From NCBI GenBank assembly GCA_000328365.1, contig KB310159.1, forward strand, positions 5,129 through 69,128: a stretch of DNA of 64,000 nucleotides, in the 5' to 3' direction. The notes under the pieces are model-generated. The model did no database searches and was not told where the DNA came from. It saw only the letters and a program-made list of their open reading frames with translations. The stretch is from Capitella teleta (lineage: Eukaryota; Annelida; Polychaeta; Capitellidae). Positions 12,830-25,436 of the stretch are shown here, piece by piece. The translations under genes and the position numbers were made by a program. Positions within the stretch are counted from its first letter, which is position 1. Every line of letters begins with the position of its first letter.

Positions 12830-15414
12830 GCGCAAGGTTAAGAGAGTCATGGGTGCACAGTGCCATTTCATATGTAAGAAAAACATTATGTGTCGTTTAA
12901 GAAACTAGATAACCAGATCAATTTACAATTATTCGAATTATTCCTTTTCAGCAGACCTGGTCTCGAAAGTAATACAATATAATATAACATAAATAATATT
13001 AAATGTCGCATCGCAAATCACGAGAAAATGAAGAGCCGAATCCTTCCACGCCACCTGCCTGTGCTTTCGATTATAATATATTATCTCATATTGCGGTTTC
13101 GACGCTCAAAAAAACACTCAAAATTTGCACAAATAATTATTAATCTTTCAGCAAAAGTGTTGCGTTTATCTTCTCTGTATTTTTAGTATTTTTACACACG
13201 AATGAATTTTATGTCAGAGAGTTGTTTATTTATACATGCATTTCGAGTGAATTTGCAGAAAACTGCACGTCAGAAATGATAATGTTTTGCCCAATGGGAA
13301 GATAGGCCTATATCTGGTATGGAAGCTGGTTTCTTTATTTTATCTATGTGGAGATGGAGCAGCTGCCTATTGCCAGATGGAACATGTTGTAAGTGGTGTA
13401 GAAATATAAGTAACAGGAGAGTTGCATTGAATAATAATTGGGGAGGGGCGGGGGTTTAACCTCGGAATCCTGAAGCAACTAATTGAGGCTTATGTGGTCC
13501 GAGGAGGTAAGAAGGAGTTGAGTGCCTTACCCAAGGACACAAGGTTGTCACAAGCCCTTTCCAGGCGAGCACGCAAACCATTAGGCCGACACCTCTCCTG
13601 CAAAGCATATTTTCTTTTAAAGATACGAAATCAGCTCCCATGTCCTGGTTCTTTGGTCCATGCTGGATGGGTGTCGTGGAAGAATATTTGACATTTCTAC
13701 GACACACATCTCAACTTGCCGAACCGAATGGTCCCAAAGTTGACAAGAAAATATCTAATTACCCCAGCCCCATTTCCCGCATATGCTTAACATTCTGTTG
13801 CAGTTGGTATTTCAACCCTGATGTGGTAATGCCCGAATTCTCGATTGCAGCCATTGAGCTAAAGATTGATGACATTAAAGAGATCTGCGGCAATGGACGG
13901 TGACGTGTTCACGATGATCGGTATTCTCGTTTGCAAATGCAAGGCAGCTTGAACCAGGCCACAGCATTGGACTTTCTGGACAATCAGCTGAGTAGCTGCA
14001 ACCAGATGCTGTATACCACGAGAGGCGGCTACAATTGAGAATTCTGACATTAGAGGTAAATATAGCTAAAACAAGAAAATAATGAAATTAAACAAATGAA
14101 TAATAAGGTTAAAAACTGAAAAAGAGTGATAGAAACATAGAAACGATCGTACGTCACGTATCCGTCTAAGGACGTCGCTCGAAAGACGTTGGCGAAATAC
14201 TCGTGTGCCTCTTGTGCTGAACTAAGATATCTTTGTATCCAAACTTTCCATTGACCAGATCTTAATCAATGAGCAGTATGACCACCTTAACCAGGGAGGT
14301 ACACTGATTTCGCACGAATCGCCTTCTATGACACACGCCAGTCACGCCAGTCAGTCAGTCAGCCACGCAGGACTCTTACATGATGCTCATCTGTTGGCTC
14401 ACTCAGCACATCATACACAATCACAGCATCAATGTATATTATACACGGTGATTCAGAAGTATATTTGCAAGTAATGGGGATAGGCCTACTTATACAGGGT
14501 GGCTCAAAAGTTACATTCAAGTGTTTCGGATTTTGCTATGTGGCGTAATTTTGCCTTTTCCCCCGTTTCTGCAACTTTTCCGAGAAAACATTTTAAAATC
14601 TATATTGCATAATCCACATTCATTGCTTCTAAATAAACGTTTGAATCACCCTGAAGGTGAACAATTAACAGTTTAATTGCATAAGTGTATGAACTGGTAT
14701 TTTGGAAAACCGTGTTGATAATAGTTATTGTTCATGCATCGACGAAACCAAAACAACAGACCACCCCCCTCCCCCGGGGTGTCTGTGGTCAGATATATTC
14801 TAGCATCTCTCTGTTCGGGGATATGACCTGGTGTAGATTATCGATGGTGTTTCATGACTAATAAAGGTTGTTATGTTTAAAAGACTGATATCAAGAAAAG
14901 AGAACACTTCTGAGAAACTAAACCCATAGCATATCCTGCGACGATTGCATGAGTATCGGGCGAATTATAAGTTCCGATAAATACACTGAGGAGTGTTGCG
15001 ATTTTTACGAGAGATTTTTACTTGCTGGAAATGATTACGTGATCATTTCGGGACATTTACCGGATGACAAATTTTCTGAGATTTTGATCCCTAATATGGA
15101 CCACATTTAATGCGCATACACGGACTTAAGCAATGCACCGATGATGATTACAGCAACATTTCTGTTGATTGCTCAGATCGGTCTCCTTGGCTGCACTGAC
15201 GACGCAATCGCTCCATTTGCGCCATCTCCCGCCTTTTCCTTTTCTGCTGGTGTCGTAACCAAGGTATCTATTTCCCCTGGCCAAGCAAATTATCAAGAGT
15301 AGACAGCTCGCTAGTTTCGGAAAAAAAGTACTCGACACTTGTATAATTATGAGATTGAACGTTGGCCAAAAAATTATTAAAAAAAAGAAAAAAAAAAAAA
15401 AAAAAAAAAAAACA
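12830..15414. other. Intergenic repeat debris
   Basis: No gene seen. The segment 13450-13700 contains TGCCTTACCCAAGGACACAA, which resembles the conserved core shared by many animal SINE and LINE tails, so it is likely an old retroposon. An imperfect inverted repeat pairs about 13826-13860 with about 14020-14055 around GAATTCTC. Ends resembling mariner-type repeats lie at 14435-14460 and 14495-14653. A 30-bp A-run (about 15384-15412) closes the stretch. Confidence 0.45.
14495..14653. mobile_element. Small mariner-like MITE
   Basis: It starts CAGGGTGGCTCAAAAGT after a TA, and its far end read in reverse is CAGGGTGATTCAAACGT. These are related 17-bp terminal inverted repeats with the CAGGGTG start common in Tc1/mariner relatives. 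It is only about 160 bp long with no coding capacity. The right flank lacks a clean TA, so the right border may be off by a few bases. Confidence 0.5.
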
Positions 15415-16067
15415 GAATTTTTATTAATGATGGAACCTCACTTCTGTAGACTCTGTAGTGCATTAACATTGAAAGAGAGTAAATATGAATTTGAAATATA
15501 TTGAGAAACGAAAGTTCTTTGAACAATTGTAGGGATTCCGTTTGGCGTGGCTGATTCGAAATTAGCTTACAGCAAAGTGTTTGGAGGCGGAAATTCGAAT
15601 TTAAAAGACACATTGCTGTCTCAGCCCATACATCAAAACAGTATAAAAGGTATGGAAAAACCAAAGCCATTGTAGAGGGTCTTCAGGGTAGTAGCACAGT
15701 TGAACCAATGTTTTTGGATGCTTGTATTTTTTATCGTGTTAATGAGCTCATTCCACTTCTCTCTGTTGTCAATTATTACACCTAGGAATGGAGTCGAATC
15801 CATTTGCTTGAGACTAGCGTTATTCATGAGCAATTCTGTGGATGCCAATGGTAAATAACTGTGATCAAATATTACAGAATGACATTTTTTTTCAGATTGA
15901 GGGATAGCTTGTTCTTGTTGAGCCATTTGTACAATTTGTCGATTTCGAATGGTTGCGATCATTTCAGAAGTGATAAATATGGCGTTATTTCCTTGGAAAC
16001 GCAGTGCACAAAGGTCGATACAATTCGGATTCATCCTCGTTGCAGTAACGAAGTTTTTATTCTGCAA
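15415..16067 (-). mobile_element. LINE fragment: reverse transcriptase C-terminal part
   Basis: Two overlapping minus-strand frames carry late reverse-transcriptase motifs. The first has KKCHSVIF and FLGVIIDNREKWNELI, the segment after the catalytic core. The second has ALVFPYLLYCFDVW, the equivalent of the usual YPYLTYCNIVWG box. The change of frame falls at about 15633-15670, so the copy is dead. It is 5'-truncated as LINEs often are. The motif style suggests a CR1/Jockey-like clade, but too little remains to decide. It is unrelated to the LINE at 17.8-20.1 kb. Confidence 0.75.
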
Positions 16068-17807
16068 TACATCCTACATGTACTCAGAAAGTTTGTTTGT
16101 GTTTCAGCACAAGAACGAAACTGCTTTGAATTTTATGCCCAGGAAACTTTATAGCCTTTAGAAGAAAACCACGGGTACAGCTATCTCTTTACTTCCGCCT
16201 GGTTAAACCTGCCTTTGCATTTGCAAACCAGAATACCGATTATCGTGAGCTATAACTCTTTGATGTGGTCAAGCTTCTGACTACACAATCAATAATTAGC
16301 GCATTAGATACGAACAAATATATAATGCAATTTAAGCATTATAAATATTTTGTTCTGTAATAGAGCACATTGAATGATAAAGAGTTATTTTGGCTTTGAA
16401 ATATATAACAGTCTGTGCGATAGGTAGTGTAAATCATAACAGCGACCAATCCCCTTGCCATTCGCATTCAAGGTATTTTTCTGCCAGTTGCCGCAAGTAG
16501 ATAGACTTAAAAATTCTTCTGGTAGCACTCGGGGCTGCACATGAAAGGGCTCGCTCCACTTTGTGGAATAATGACCCACAATCACCCCTCGCTTTAATCA
16601 GTGACACAGAGACGCCATTCTTTATTTGCTTCTTGGGTGCGCCCTCAAATGAACCACTTGCACAATTGCTCTGTCACACTCATTTTACTGAAACCCGTTT
16701 GTGGAATTCTTGTCTACTTTTTTTCATTTTTCACTGCATCGTCACTAGATGCTGTTATGAATCAATTTAGAAGCAAACTAAAGACTTTTATTGGTTTTGT
16801 TTCAAAGCCAAATCTGTTTTCTCTCATTGCATGTTTTATTATTAGTAAACCTAATCATCATCACCATTTAATATTGGAAGAACTTTATAAGCAATTGTAC
16901 GTTTGAAATTCAATTGTCATTTCAAATGACATCGAGAAGACTCAAATGAAGCAAATAAATAATATAAAGAATATTATAATTTTATGGCTATCTCATATTC
17001 AATATTCATGTCATATAAGTATTCAAATAACGCCCAATGACATTAATCTCGGCCTCATTCTGCTCTCAAGTCACAATACAAAACGTTAGGAACACAAATC
17101 CATGTTGATATCACATATTTTGATCTATTTAATTTAATTTGACCTATTTTAAGTAACGCACTACTAAGTCTATGACAACATTAAAAAAAAAAAACAAAAA
17201 AAAAACACCTTATTAAAAATAAAACAAATAAAATCGGTTTAGAACGACCACTCTGGCCAATTTCAAAAATTCACTCAAGACGGGTGGTCGCTGAATATAG
17301 GGTGCTTCTTGAGCAAGCTCAATGGGGAAAATCACTGCGCTTCAACATAAGTATGCATGCACAATTATACAGGTTCAAGTATGTTATGCAACCAACGAAG
17401 TAATGTATAAATCATGAATTACATAATTATACCCTATTACATATGCACGATTATGTACGTCCAGTTTCCCGCTTTGGCTTTCTCTGTACCAAACCGGCGT
17501 CAAAATCGATGGTCATGTCGCTTTGTGTGAAACAACTTTGAAGGTCAGCGATGGCCTCTTAGGAGAAGCGAGTGGCATGTGATGTGTGGGCCCAGCATGT
17601 GTTCTTTCATCTGCTGAATCCTCCTCATTGAAGAAATCATGTTATTTCGTGTTCCTAACTGACGTCGGCAAAATGCGACCATTGCCCGCTCACATCAAAG
17701 CGTTACGCAATCGCTTTAGTCTTTAAGTGGAATGCAGGGTCCCATATAGATTTCAAGGAGGTCGGGTGGATCTTAGGGTGGTTCTTCTGAAGCAAGAATT
17801 ATAACGC
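16068..17807. other. Intergenic, nothing recognised
   Basis: AT-rich sequence with A-runs near 17185-17215. No frame shows domain character. The ORFs at 16561-16906 have neither splice context nor recognisable composition. Confidence 0.4.
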
Positions 17808-18280
17808 TCAGTCTTCTAGATCCGGAGCACGGGCTATTTTTTTTGTTTCGCTGTTGAACGTGTGAAGTGGGCCGCAGAACTGTTCAGAGATCTTGATGTC
17901 TCTGTGGCTTCTTGGCATTTTCAGCTGATCAGAATGGAATGCAGTGGCTGTTCTCCGCAGGTGGGCGCGAGGGTCAGGAAAGGCTGCAAGGAAGAGTTCG
18001 TGGCTGTTATTGGGGGCCTGGTGGAGCACTGTCGGTTTGTATATCCTGGCAGCGTGTGCTGTCTTCCTGCGGGTTGACATTGACGTCAGGGGGTTCACTC
18101 CCAGCATGCGGAGTGTGCTGTGCTGGAAGGCCTCGAGTTTTCGGAGGGTGGGATCGCTGGCATGTACATAGCACACGTTCCCCAATTCCAGGGCCGACCA
18201 CACAAATGTCTTACAAAGGGAAGAGAGGTGCTCGTGCGTGCAGTAGCAGCGCATCCTCATGAGTTTCGTCTTGGCGATCT

Positions 18281-18916
18281 GGGGCCGATTCCAGAAAGAA
18301 ACTTAAGTGGTAAAACTAAGTTCGGGAGGGGTTAAGTTGACTAAAACGATTCCAGAAACAAACTTAAGTCCTCTAGACCCTGCAAAACTTAAAGTGACCT
18401 CTCCACCTGACTTAAATCAAACTTAGTGAATTCAAGATGGCGCCGATCAGAAGACGCCGGTTTAATGCTATATAGTGTCAATACCAAGAAGGAGCCTTCC
18501 AGACAGGAGCAATAATCTGGAAGGCGTTATGAAAAAAAAAATGCGTTATGGAAAAACAAAACAAAAACGTTATGATTGTGAAGAGGGAAAAAGAGCACTT
18601 GTTGCGTTATGATTAGGAATCAACGACGCTGTACACTCGCATTTCGCGTTTGTGATGCTTTCGTTTTCGATCAAGTCTTGGAAAAATCATAAACAATTCA
18701 TAAAAGTCATGTTGTAAGGTACGTTTACCACTGATCAAATGTTTCGCCATGTCTTATACATTCCATGGCAGATAGCCAAATCCGACTTAATTAGGCTACT
18801 TAAGTTAAGTTCAGCAAAAATGCGTTTGTGGAATCGACTTAACTTGAAAACTTAACTTAACGCCTAGAGGACTTAACTTAAGTCCCAAAGTTAAGTTTTA
18901 TTCTGGAATCGGCCCC
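18281..18916. mobile_element. MITE with 16-bp perfect TIRs and repeated subterminal motif
   Basis: A 636-bp insertion within the LINE. The terminal inverted repeats are GGGGCCGATTCCAGAA at the left and its exact reverse complement at 18901-18916. Inside each end the same motif recurs: CGATTCCAGAAACAAACTTAAG near 18347 and its inverted relative near 18825, each followed by many CTTAAGT or ACTTAACTT steps. Such doubled ends are typical of transposase-binding arrays. There is no coding capacity. I cannot make out a clear target duplication, so the superfamily is unassigned. It is younger than the LINE it splits. Confidence 0.75.
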
Positions 18917-19222
18917 TGGGCTTTGTTGAGAACATATTGTGTGTGTTTCTCCGTGGTTAGGCCACGTGGGGTCGACGTGCACTCCCACGAGTCTCATGCT
19001 GTTTTGCTCTCTTTTGAGTGGGTGACTTGAGGGGGTAGAATGTTATGAGCACCTCTTTGCTTGGTTCCATCGTGATTCTGGCGGCTCTACAGGCGGTCAT
19101 TACTTTCGATTCGATTCAGTTTAACTCTGTCTCGTCGTTTGAGATTATGTTCAGATCGTCGGCGAAGCCGATGTCTAGGTCTTCAGTGGCGTCGAATATT
19201 GTTACGAAATAGACGTTAACAG

Positions 19223-19337
19223 GGCCCAGACCATATGTTCTGTGGCCCAGACCATATGTTGTGTGGCCCAGACCATATGTTGTGTGGCCCAGACCATATG
19301 TTGTGTGGCCCAGACCATATGTTGTGTGGCCCAGACC
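19223..19337 (-). repeat. 21-bp minisatellite inside LINE reverse transcriptase
   Basis: Five full 21-bp units beginning GGCCCAGACCATATGTT plus a partial sixth, at 19223, 19244, 19265, 19286, 19307 and 19328. On the minus strand each unit encodes the heptad GLGHTTY in frame, placed between the RT box IGVIQGSGLG and the following NVYFV...FADD. Units are nearly identical, so the expansion is recent compared with the LINE. Confidence 0.9.
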
Positions 19338-20081
19338 GCTTCCTTGAATGACGCCTATGTCCAGGGGGTGGTTTTCGCTCACTCTAACGTTTAACGTGCA
19401 ATTCCTGAGGTAGTCTGACAGGAGTCGAAGAAGGCGTGAGGGCACTCCTGATTCCTCGATGCACTTTTTCAGCTGGTCTCTGTCGAAGGCGCCAGCGATG
19501 TCGGTCTGGAGGAGAAAGAATGCCTTTCTCTGCTCTATCGAGTGGGCTGCCTTCTCTATGACGTAGAGTGCCAGACCCTTTTTTTTTTTTTTTTTTTTTT
19601 TTTGAATATCGGGATCACAGCAGTGTTTCCAAAGGCGAGGCCATTGACCCAGTTGTATCATTCCCATGTAGGTCTTATGCAGAGGGTGGGAGAGTGCTTG
19701 GAAGTGGTTGATGTAGACTTCGACTGGGGTGGTTCCTGGTGGGCGGTGGACCCCTGCAATCAGGTGGCATCCCGTAATGCTCAAGACTGATATCCATACG
19801 ACGCCGGCTTCTTCAGGTTCTGAAGCTGGAACGTCTGTGGCATCGACGCCTTCCTTGGCGTAGGCGAGAACGCCGCCTCTCTTCTTCTTTCTTGTCTGTC
19901 AGTCTTTTCGCGAGTCGTTCCGCCATGTTTCTCTTACTATCAGGATGTCTGGTTGCTGTTGGCGTGCTACTCCTGGCTCTCTTCTGTTTGCTTCACAAAC
20001 TCCAGCAGTTAACATATACTGCTGTGATATTCTTCCTCTCATGCAGGATCGGTGTACACTCTGCATCTCCGTCTGCTCCAC

Positions 20082-21019
20082 TTAGCTTCTCTCTTTTCTC
20101 GGTTGAGATTGTGGATCTAGTTCCACAACATTTAACTGAATGAATGAATGAAATTTTTATTTATATAGCGCCATAATTTCCAATAAAATTGTTCAGTTGC
20201 GCTTGAAATAATACATGTAAAAAATAAAATAACATGAACATAAAATAAATACAAGCATATATTAAAGAAGAAAAACGTATCATATATTGTATGATAATTA
20301 ACTGATGATGATCATCCCGAATCCTCGTATCTCTTGCCGGATACGACGGATTAAAGATTAATGATGCTTGCTTGACATACATGTATCATCATTTGTATAA
20401 CCACTTAACCACTTAACGAATGGGTGGGCTTTCCCTTTGAGGCTTCGATTCGTGCTCTGACCCATATTTGTCCTGTCATCTCTCGTTTAGAGTGCACTTC
20501 AAAACCCTTGAATTCTAACATAGCCTCAAAACAGCTCTCTTTGGTCTGTGGGCGACATCAGTTTGGTTATAAATATTTCTCTTTGAATCTAATTGGACTA
20601 CTGACCGACGGTTGGTGCCTCTGAGTTGATTAAATAGATAAGTTTATTGCGAGACAACACAAATAGTAAAACAAAACAAATATGAAACAAAATAATGAAA
20701 TAATACAAAGAAAGGAATTTACGAAATCACGTAAATAAATGAACGAGTTCATGGCAGCAATGGGTCATCCTTTGCGAGGACACATTAAAAAATCAGGTAT
20801 GTTAATACCCAGGTCAGCAAATAATTGCAAGAGACATAAGATTTCAAAGGTGACGGTTCAGGTGTTTATAACAATATCGACGTAATATGCATCAGGTTAC
20901 AAATTGCATACAGCAAGAATTCAATTTGTTCCAATTGACAAATCAAGGCAAAGTTTCAAACAGTTTTCGCTTGTTCGACAACCCTCAGCACGCGCACACA
21001 GATTCGCATATTCACATAC
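20082..21019. other. Intergenic, downstream side of exon 1b
   Basis: AT-rich sequence with AATAAAAT-type runs at 20215-20260 and 20640-20720. No gene or clear repeat recognised. If exon 1b is joined to exon 2 at 6613, this is the start of its 14.4-kb intron. Confidence 0.4.
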
Positions 21020-21263
21020 CTGAAGCTGAGTTAGGATTACAGGTAGGACCAAATGTTCCAACAGAAGTGACCATATGATGACCAATCGGTGGGAAAATGT
21101 CGTCATTTATCTTCTCCACAGCAATATCCACTGCAGCGGCAATTCTTTCATAGGAATGCGGATTATCAGGACTTGATATCAACACCACTCCCACGTGTAT
21201 TTCGGTTAAGGCGCATGGTTTTGTTAAAACTAAAGACACCAATAAAGTGGTCAGCAGATACAT
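21020..21263 (-). CDS. Alternative or duplicate first exon of the ANF-type receptor
   Basis: A minus-strand exon encoding a signal peptide (MYLLTTLLVSLVLTKPCAL) and the start of an ANF-receptor domain (EIHVGVVLISSPDNPHSYER, later FGPTCNPNSAS). It matches exon 1a in layout: both go from signal peptide through IxVGVxLI to GPxCxxxxAS and stop at a GTATG donor in phase 1. Joined to exon 2 at 6613 it reads NSASAEMYFRREVDAFLGPG, as good a join as exon 1a gives. The ATG at 21263 is preferred; a GTG nine bases upstream is in frame but unlikely. It is either an alternative promoter exon or the leftover of a tandem duplicate whose other exons are gone. No exons 2-9 of a second copy are seen between 12 and 21 kb. 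Confidence 0.8.
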
Positions 21264-21314
21264 GATGTCCACTCAACGAGGAGACAGAAAAGATTGACCA
21301 AGAGGTGGCCACTG

Positions 21315-21322
21315 CTTTATGC
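21315..21322 (-). promoter_or_regulatory. TATA-like box of exon 1b
   Basis: GCATAAAG on the minus strand, about 52 bp upstream of the exon 1b ATG. Its spacing resembles that of the CTTTATAAAG box before exon 1a, which suggests that exon 1b has its own promoter. Confidence 0.35.
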
Positions 21323-24300
21323 GCTGTGATGCCAAAGGTGTGCCAGTTCTCCGGTGCAGCGTTAACGATTCATTGGTGCGGTAAGATGCACCAATCAGCG
21401 GAATGATCACCCAAGACAACAAATGGTCACACAAGAAACATAAGGTGTCAGAGATGTTTATAATAATTGCATTAGTCTGATCATTATAGCATTGCAATGT
21501 GATTACATATGCGTAGAAAGTTTGCTTGAAATCTATGCTCCAAAGAAATTATGTTTTTATTGGTACACTGTATATTATGTAATACTGTTAATAATGACTA
21601 GTTTCGCTATATGCGGTATTCACGCACTTACTGGGCCAGTAATGAAAAACAAACATTGTTTTTAACATCATTGTTCATGTATACAAGAAAAGTGTTGGCC
21701 AGATTCGTTTTCAAATAATATCACAAATTGTACGATATAAATATGCATTCTACCCGTGGGATATTTCAGCGCAAGTGGTGTTCCGTGTGCGATTTCGATT
21801 TCACTATTGGCGCATAATTGTAATGCAGCATCATTGAAAATGAATTGATGTCATTCTCTGTTGTTGGTGTTTGGGGAAAAAATTCTGAGACAAATTTGGA
21901 GGTTTCACTGCTCAGTAATAAAAATTAATTTTATAGTTATCAACATGTGAATAATGCACCGTTGCAAAATCCGCAATAACCGGACAGAAGTTTAGATCCA
22001 CACGTGCATAAACATATTGAATTACTATTAATCAATTATTATTAGTGGCTTGTTCACAACTGAGACAAATTTGCGATCAAAATCTTTAATTGTGAACTAG
22101 ACTAGGCCCAGTGAAAAATCATGGAAACTAGCCATTGGATATTTGGCCTATGTTCAAACTACTATCGTATACATGAAAGCTAAATACTTCTCAACTGTCG
22201 ACCAGCTTGTTCTGAACTAGACTTAGATCGCTCTTATGTGTACCTTTAGTTGCTCATTAGACTTGAAGCGCAACTTAGTAGTTTTTTATGTATAACGCCC
22301 GAGGTCTTCACCACCAACTTTTGCGTTGACCATCAAGGACCAAAAGCCGTGAGCAACGAAATCCTATCATTGAGGTTCATCCTGGATTCTGAAGAACTGT
22401 CCCGAGTCTGTCCGTGTAACTGCTATAACAAAACACAAGAGTCTAAATGTGTGACATCGGCACAGGTGTGCGTGCACAGGTACGGCATCAAGTGTGCATT
22501 GGTGAGTGCCTTTGCATTCGGTTCGCTTGTGTTGATATCAAGTACTAATTAAGCCTCTCTCGATTGACATAATTAAAAGTCATTGTGCTACTCCGTTCTG
22601 TAGTAATTTGAGCATTAATCCTAACCCTAACAACAGGATGCACCCAATTCAAGTGTCTGGTAGATTGTCATATATGTACGTATAACGTAAATGTAAATGA
22701 TAGTATGTAATTATTATAATTTATTATATCAACCCCATTACTCGATCACATTAGAGTGAACACTGAATGACCCTAGATTCAGTGATCTCATAATGTTCTT
22801 TGTGAGTTTGTGAAAAACAAAAACTCAAAAGACGGAACAAGAAATTAGAAAAAAACAAAAAAACAAAAAAAAAAACGGAATCACACGATTTTACATCAGC
22901 AGAAGACCAAGACACTTGAAGATACTGAGGCGAGAGCACTCCCGGTTGTAACTGCCGAACACGCACCAGTTTAAGATCAACGTCTGCATCACCATCGCCC
23001 TTCCCAAGCCTCCCGGAAGCGCCAATGACCGGACTTACGCTCCAGTTGTCCTCATGCTACAGCAGCCACAAACATGTTCTCAGGGGAGGTCACTTTTATC
23101 CCCGCCTACGTATACCAGGTAACTGTACACCCTCAGATAACTCAAGCACCCCTCAGCTGACCTCTTATTATTCTTATGATATTATGCTACTAAGTGATGC
23201 TCTATTTACCCCTTTGGCACGTCGGGTGATTTGAGTCTCCTAAATAACCCAGTTGCATATCATAATCAGATGAAGCTATTCCAAGAAGCAAGTAACGTCA
23301 TTACAACCTTCAAAGAAGCCAATGCCGTTGACAACGCGCTCTTGGCCTATAACAGATGACCGGCGTGGAGTGCCTTGTATGTTAGCTCTGTAGAAATGTC
23401 AAGTCGTTAGAGATATTTACATTTAATTAAACTTGGTCAAAAGTTCATAAATCATTTTTCAATTCACCGTGGCAATGAAGAGCTGATCAAAAATTTGGAA
23501 CAAAAGAATCGGGTCCTGTTCATTAAATTCAAATGAGGTGGGCGTGGTTTGAAATGTAAACGCCCGCATATTTCGTGCTTTCTGATTTTCAGAACATTGT
23601 CGAAATTGATTTTTGCAGAGATGACAAATCTTTCTGGGCGCCATGATCAGTGCCGATATGTTTAACTAACTTTTAAAAATTGAAGTATTAATTGCATACG
23701 GGTTAAGTGAAGGTGCTCTCGAGTCTTCAAAAGGAAAATTGACATTTCAGAAAATGTATTTGTTTTTGATCGAAACACACTTCAGGCTACACATAGCTTT
23801 CAATCGGATCTGAAAATATTCATGAGCAATGTTTAGCAGTGCACGGTTTCACGTATTTAATGATTGTATATTAGTAAGCACTGTTATAGCTTGACTATCT
23901 AGCACTGCCCATATTTGGACATTGCTAGATAGTCATTTGGCCAAAATTCTACGTGAACGTGATGGGGTTCACAGACCCTCCCACACATCTCTTCCCCATA
24001 GATCACAAGAGTTCGTTTTCCTTGATACAAAAACATAAAGTATAAGATCAGCTCGTATTTTGCAGCTAGGAAGATGCGTATAGTCATAGAAAAGCTATAA
24101 TGACAACATAATTAACAATCACAGAGTTGATTTGAATTGTGGCAGAATACGTCATGCTAGTGTAGAATGTCCCTCAATCCAGGAGTCAGAAGATGGTTAG
24201 TGAAGTTTTCTGAAAGAGAAATGAATAATTATTGAATTAGGAAATGAGATCTGCGTTACAAGGTAAGGATTATATTAACCTCAGCTATGAAAAACACACT

Positions 24301-25398
24301 TGAATTCTGTCAGCTCTGTGGCGATTCTGAAATAAAATATTCCGTTCATGAAATTACTAAACAAGATGCTATTCAACCTACTGTTAAATTGCATGCGCAC
24401 ATTGCGACACCATCATCCGAGCATCTGAAATGAAATAACCAAGTTTCGAAAACCTGATATGAATACAAGTAAATGTAATAATACACAATTCATACGGACA
24501 ACCTTTGCTACGTACAGATGTTATCAGTGCATACATCTTTGCATTGTGTCAGCTACTGCAGATGAACCAAGTCAATTGCTCCTGATTTTCTTTTCCAAAT
24601 GGAAATCTGAAATAAATGTAATGTCAATAAAAATTTTTTAGACAAGTTATACCATGATATATGCGTAGGGATCCGAACGAGAACGAGGTAATCGATTCTG
24701 CGAAACTGTAGCGATGCACAATTAAGTGAAATAGATCATTTTAACCCATATTCTAAGCAATCTATAAAAACTACCGGCAAACAGAATCCGGCTTGAACTT
24801 TCAACTGCTCATCCAACACAGTCTCTATGTGCGTTCATCGACGATAAGCCCGATTACAGCTAGTTACTCTCAATAAATAAATTTATTTAGGGTATTTTAA
24901 AGGATATATATTATTCCAGAATAGCACACCAGACAGCTCTGCACACGTGTAGAGCTGTCAGATGCAAGTCTTCTGCAGCTGGCCAGCACCACAGAATTGA
25001 GATATTTATTCAAATTCTGTGCTGAGTTACCGAGAAATATCGGGTATTGAAATCACGATCATAACTTACAACTTTGCCTGGCAATTGGCCGATCAAGTGT
25101 TAGTATATCAACATGACTACCCTTCAGGCGTCAACCATTAATACACCTGTAAACTAAATATATATCCCAATGGCAACAATTTTGAAATGAAAGCATGGTG
25201 AATTCAACCGCTAACTTGACTTTGGGTAAACCATTATAATACAATAGTTCATACACACGGATATGTAACTTTGTTTCTTTTCTTTTCTATAACTAATTTC
25301 CGTTGTCCATTAAAATGTGAAAAATTATTTTTCATGAAATAAAATCCTATATACTATGGTAATTTATGATTTGAACGATAATTATTATTTCAGTGCTC

Positions 25399-25436
<38 letters not shown>

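Larger units (their letters stand above)
17808..20081 (-). mobile_element. Degenerate non-LTR retrotransposon (endonuclease plus RT)
   Basis: A minus-strand LINE remnant in several frames. From its 5' side: endonuclease pieces (QPDILIVRETW, then GGVLAYAKEGV and HLIAGVHRPPGTTPVEVY), reverse-transcriptase pieces (LLQTDIAGAFDR, IGVIQGSGLG, the catalytic FADDLNII) and a late box (VWSALELGNVCYVHASDP). The RT frame is shifted near a 23-bp T-run at about 19579-19602. The copy is further disrupted by a 21-bp minisatellite at 19223-19337 and a MITE at 18281-18916, which sits exactly between the catalytic part and the late box. The motifs look Jockey/I-like. It is an old, immobile copy. Confidence 0.82.

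Noticed and set aside
12569-12908. Open frames of 79 and 77 aa at the 12.5-kb SINE, and the 111-aa frame at 61060-61395
   Set aside because: They are translations of the SINE; both copies give the same antisense reading.
17912-18335. Plus-strand ORFs over the LINE
   Set aside because: The minus strand carries the reverse-transcriptase motifs; these are shadows.
22618-22636. Telomere-like CCTAACCCTAAC
   Set aside because: Less than two units; chance in AT-rich DNA.
25403-25435. Poly-A run as a retroposon tail
   Set aside because: No gene or element body precedes it and no target duplication is visible; treated as simple sequence.
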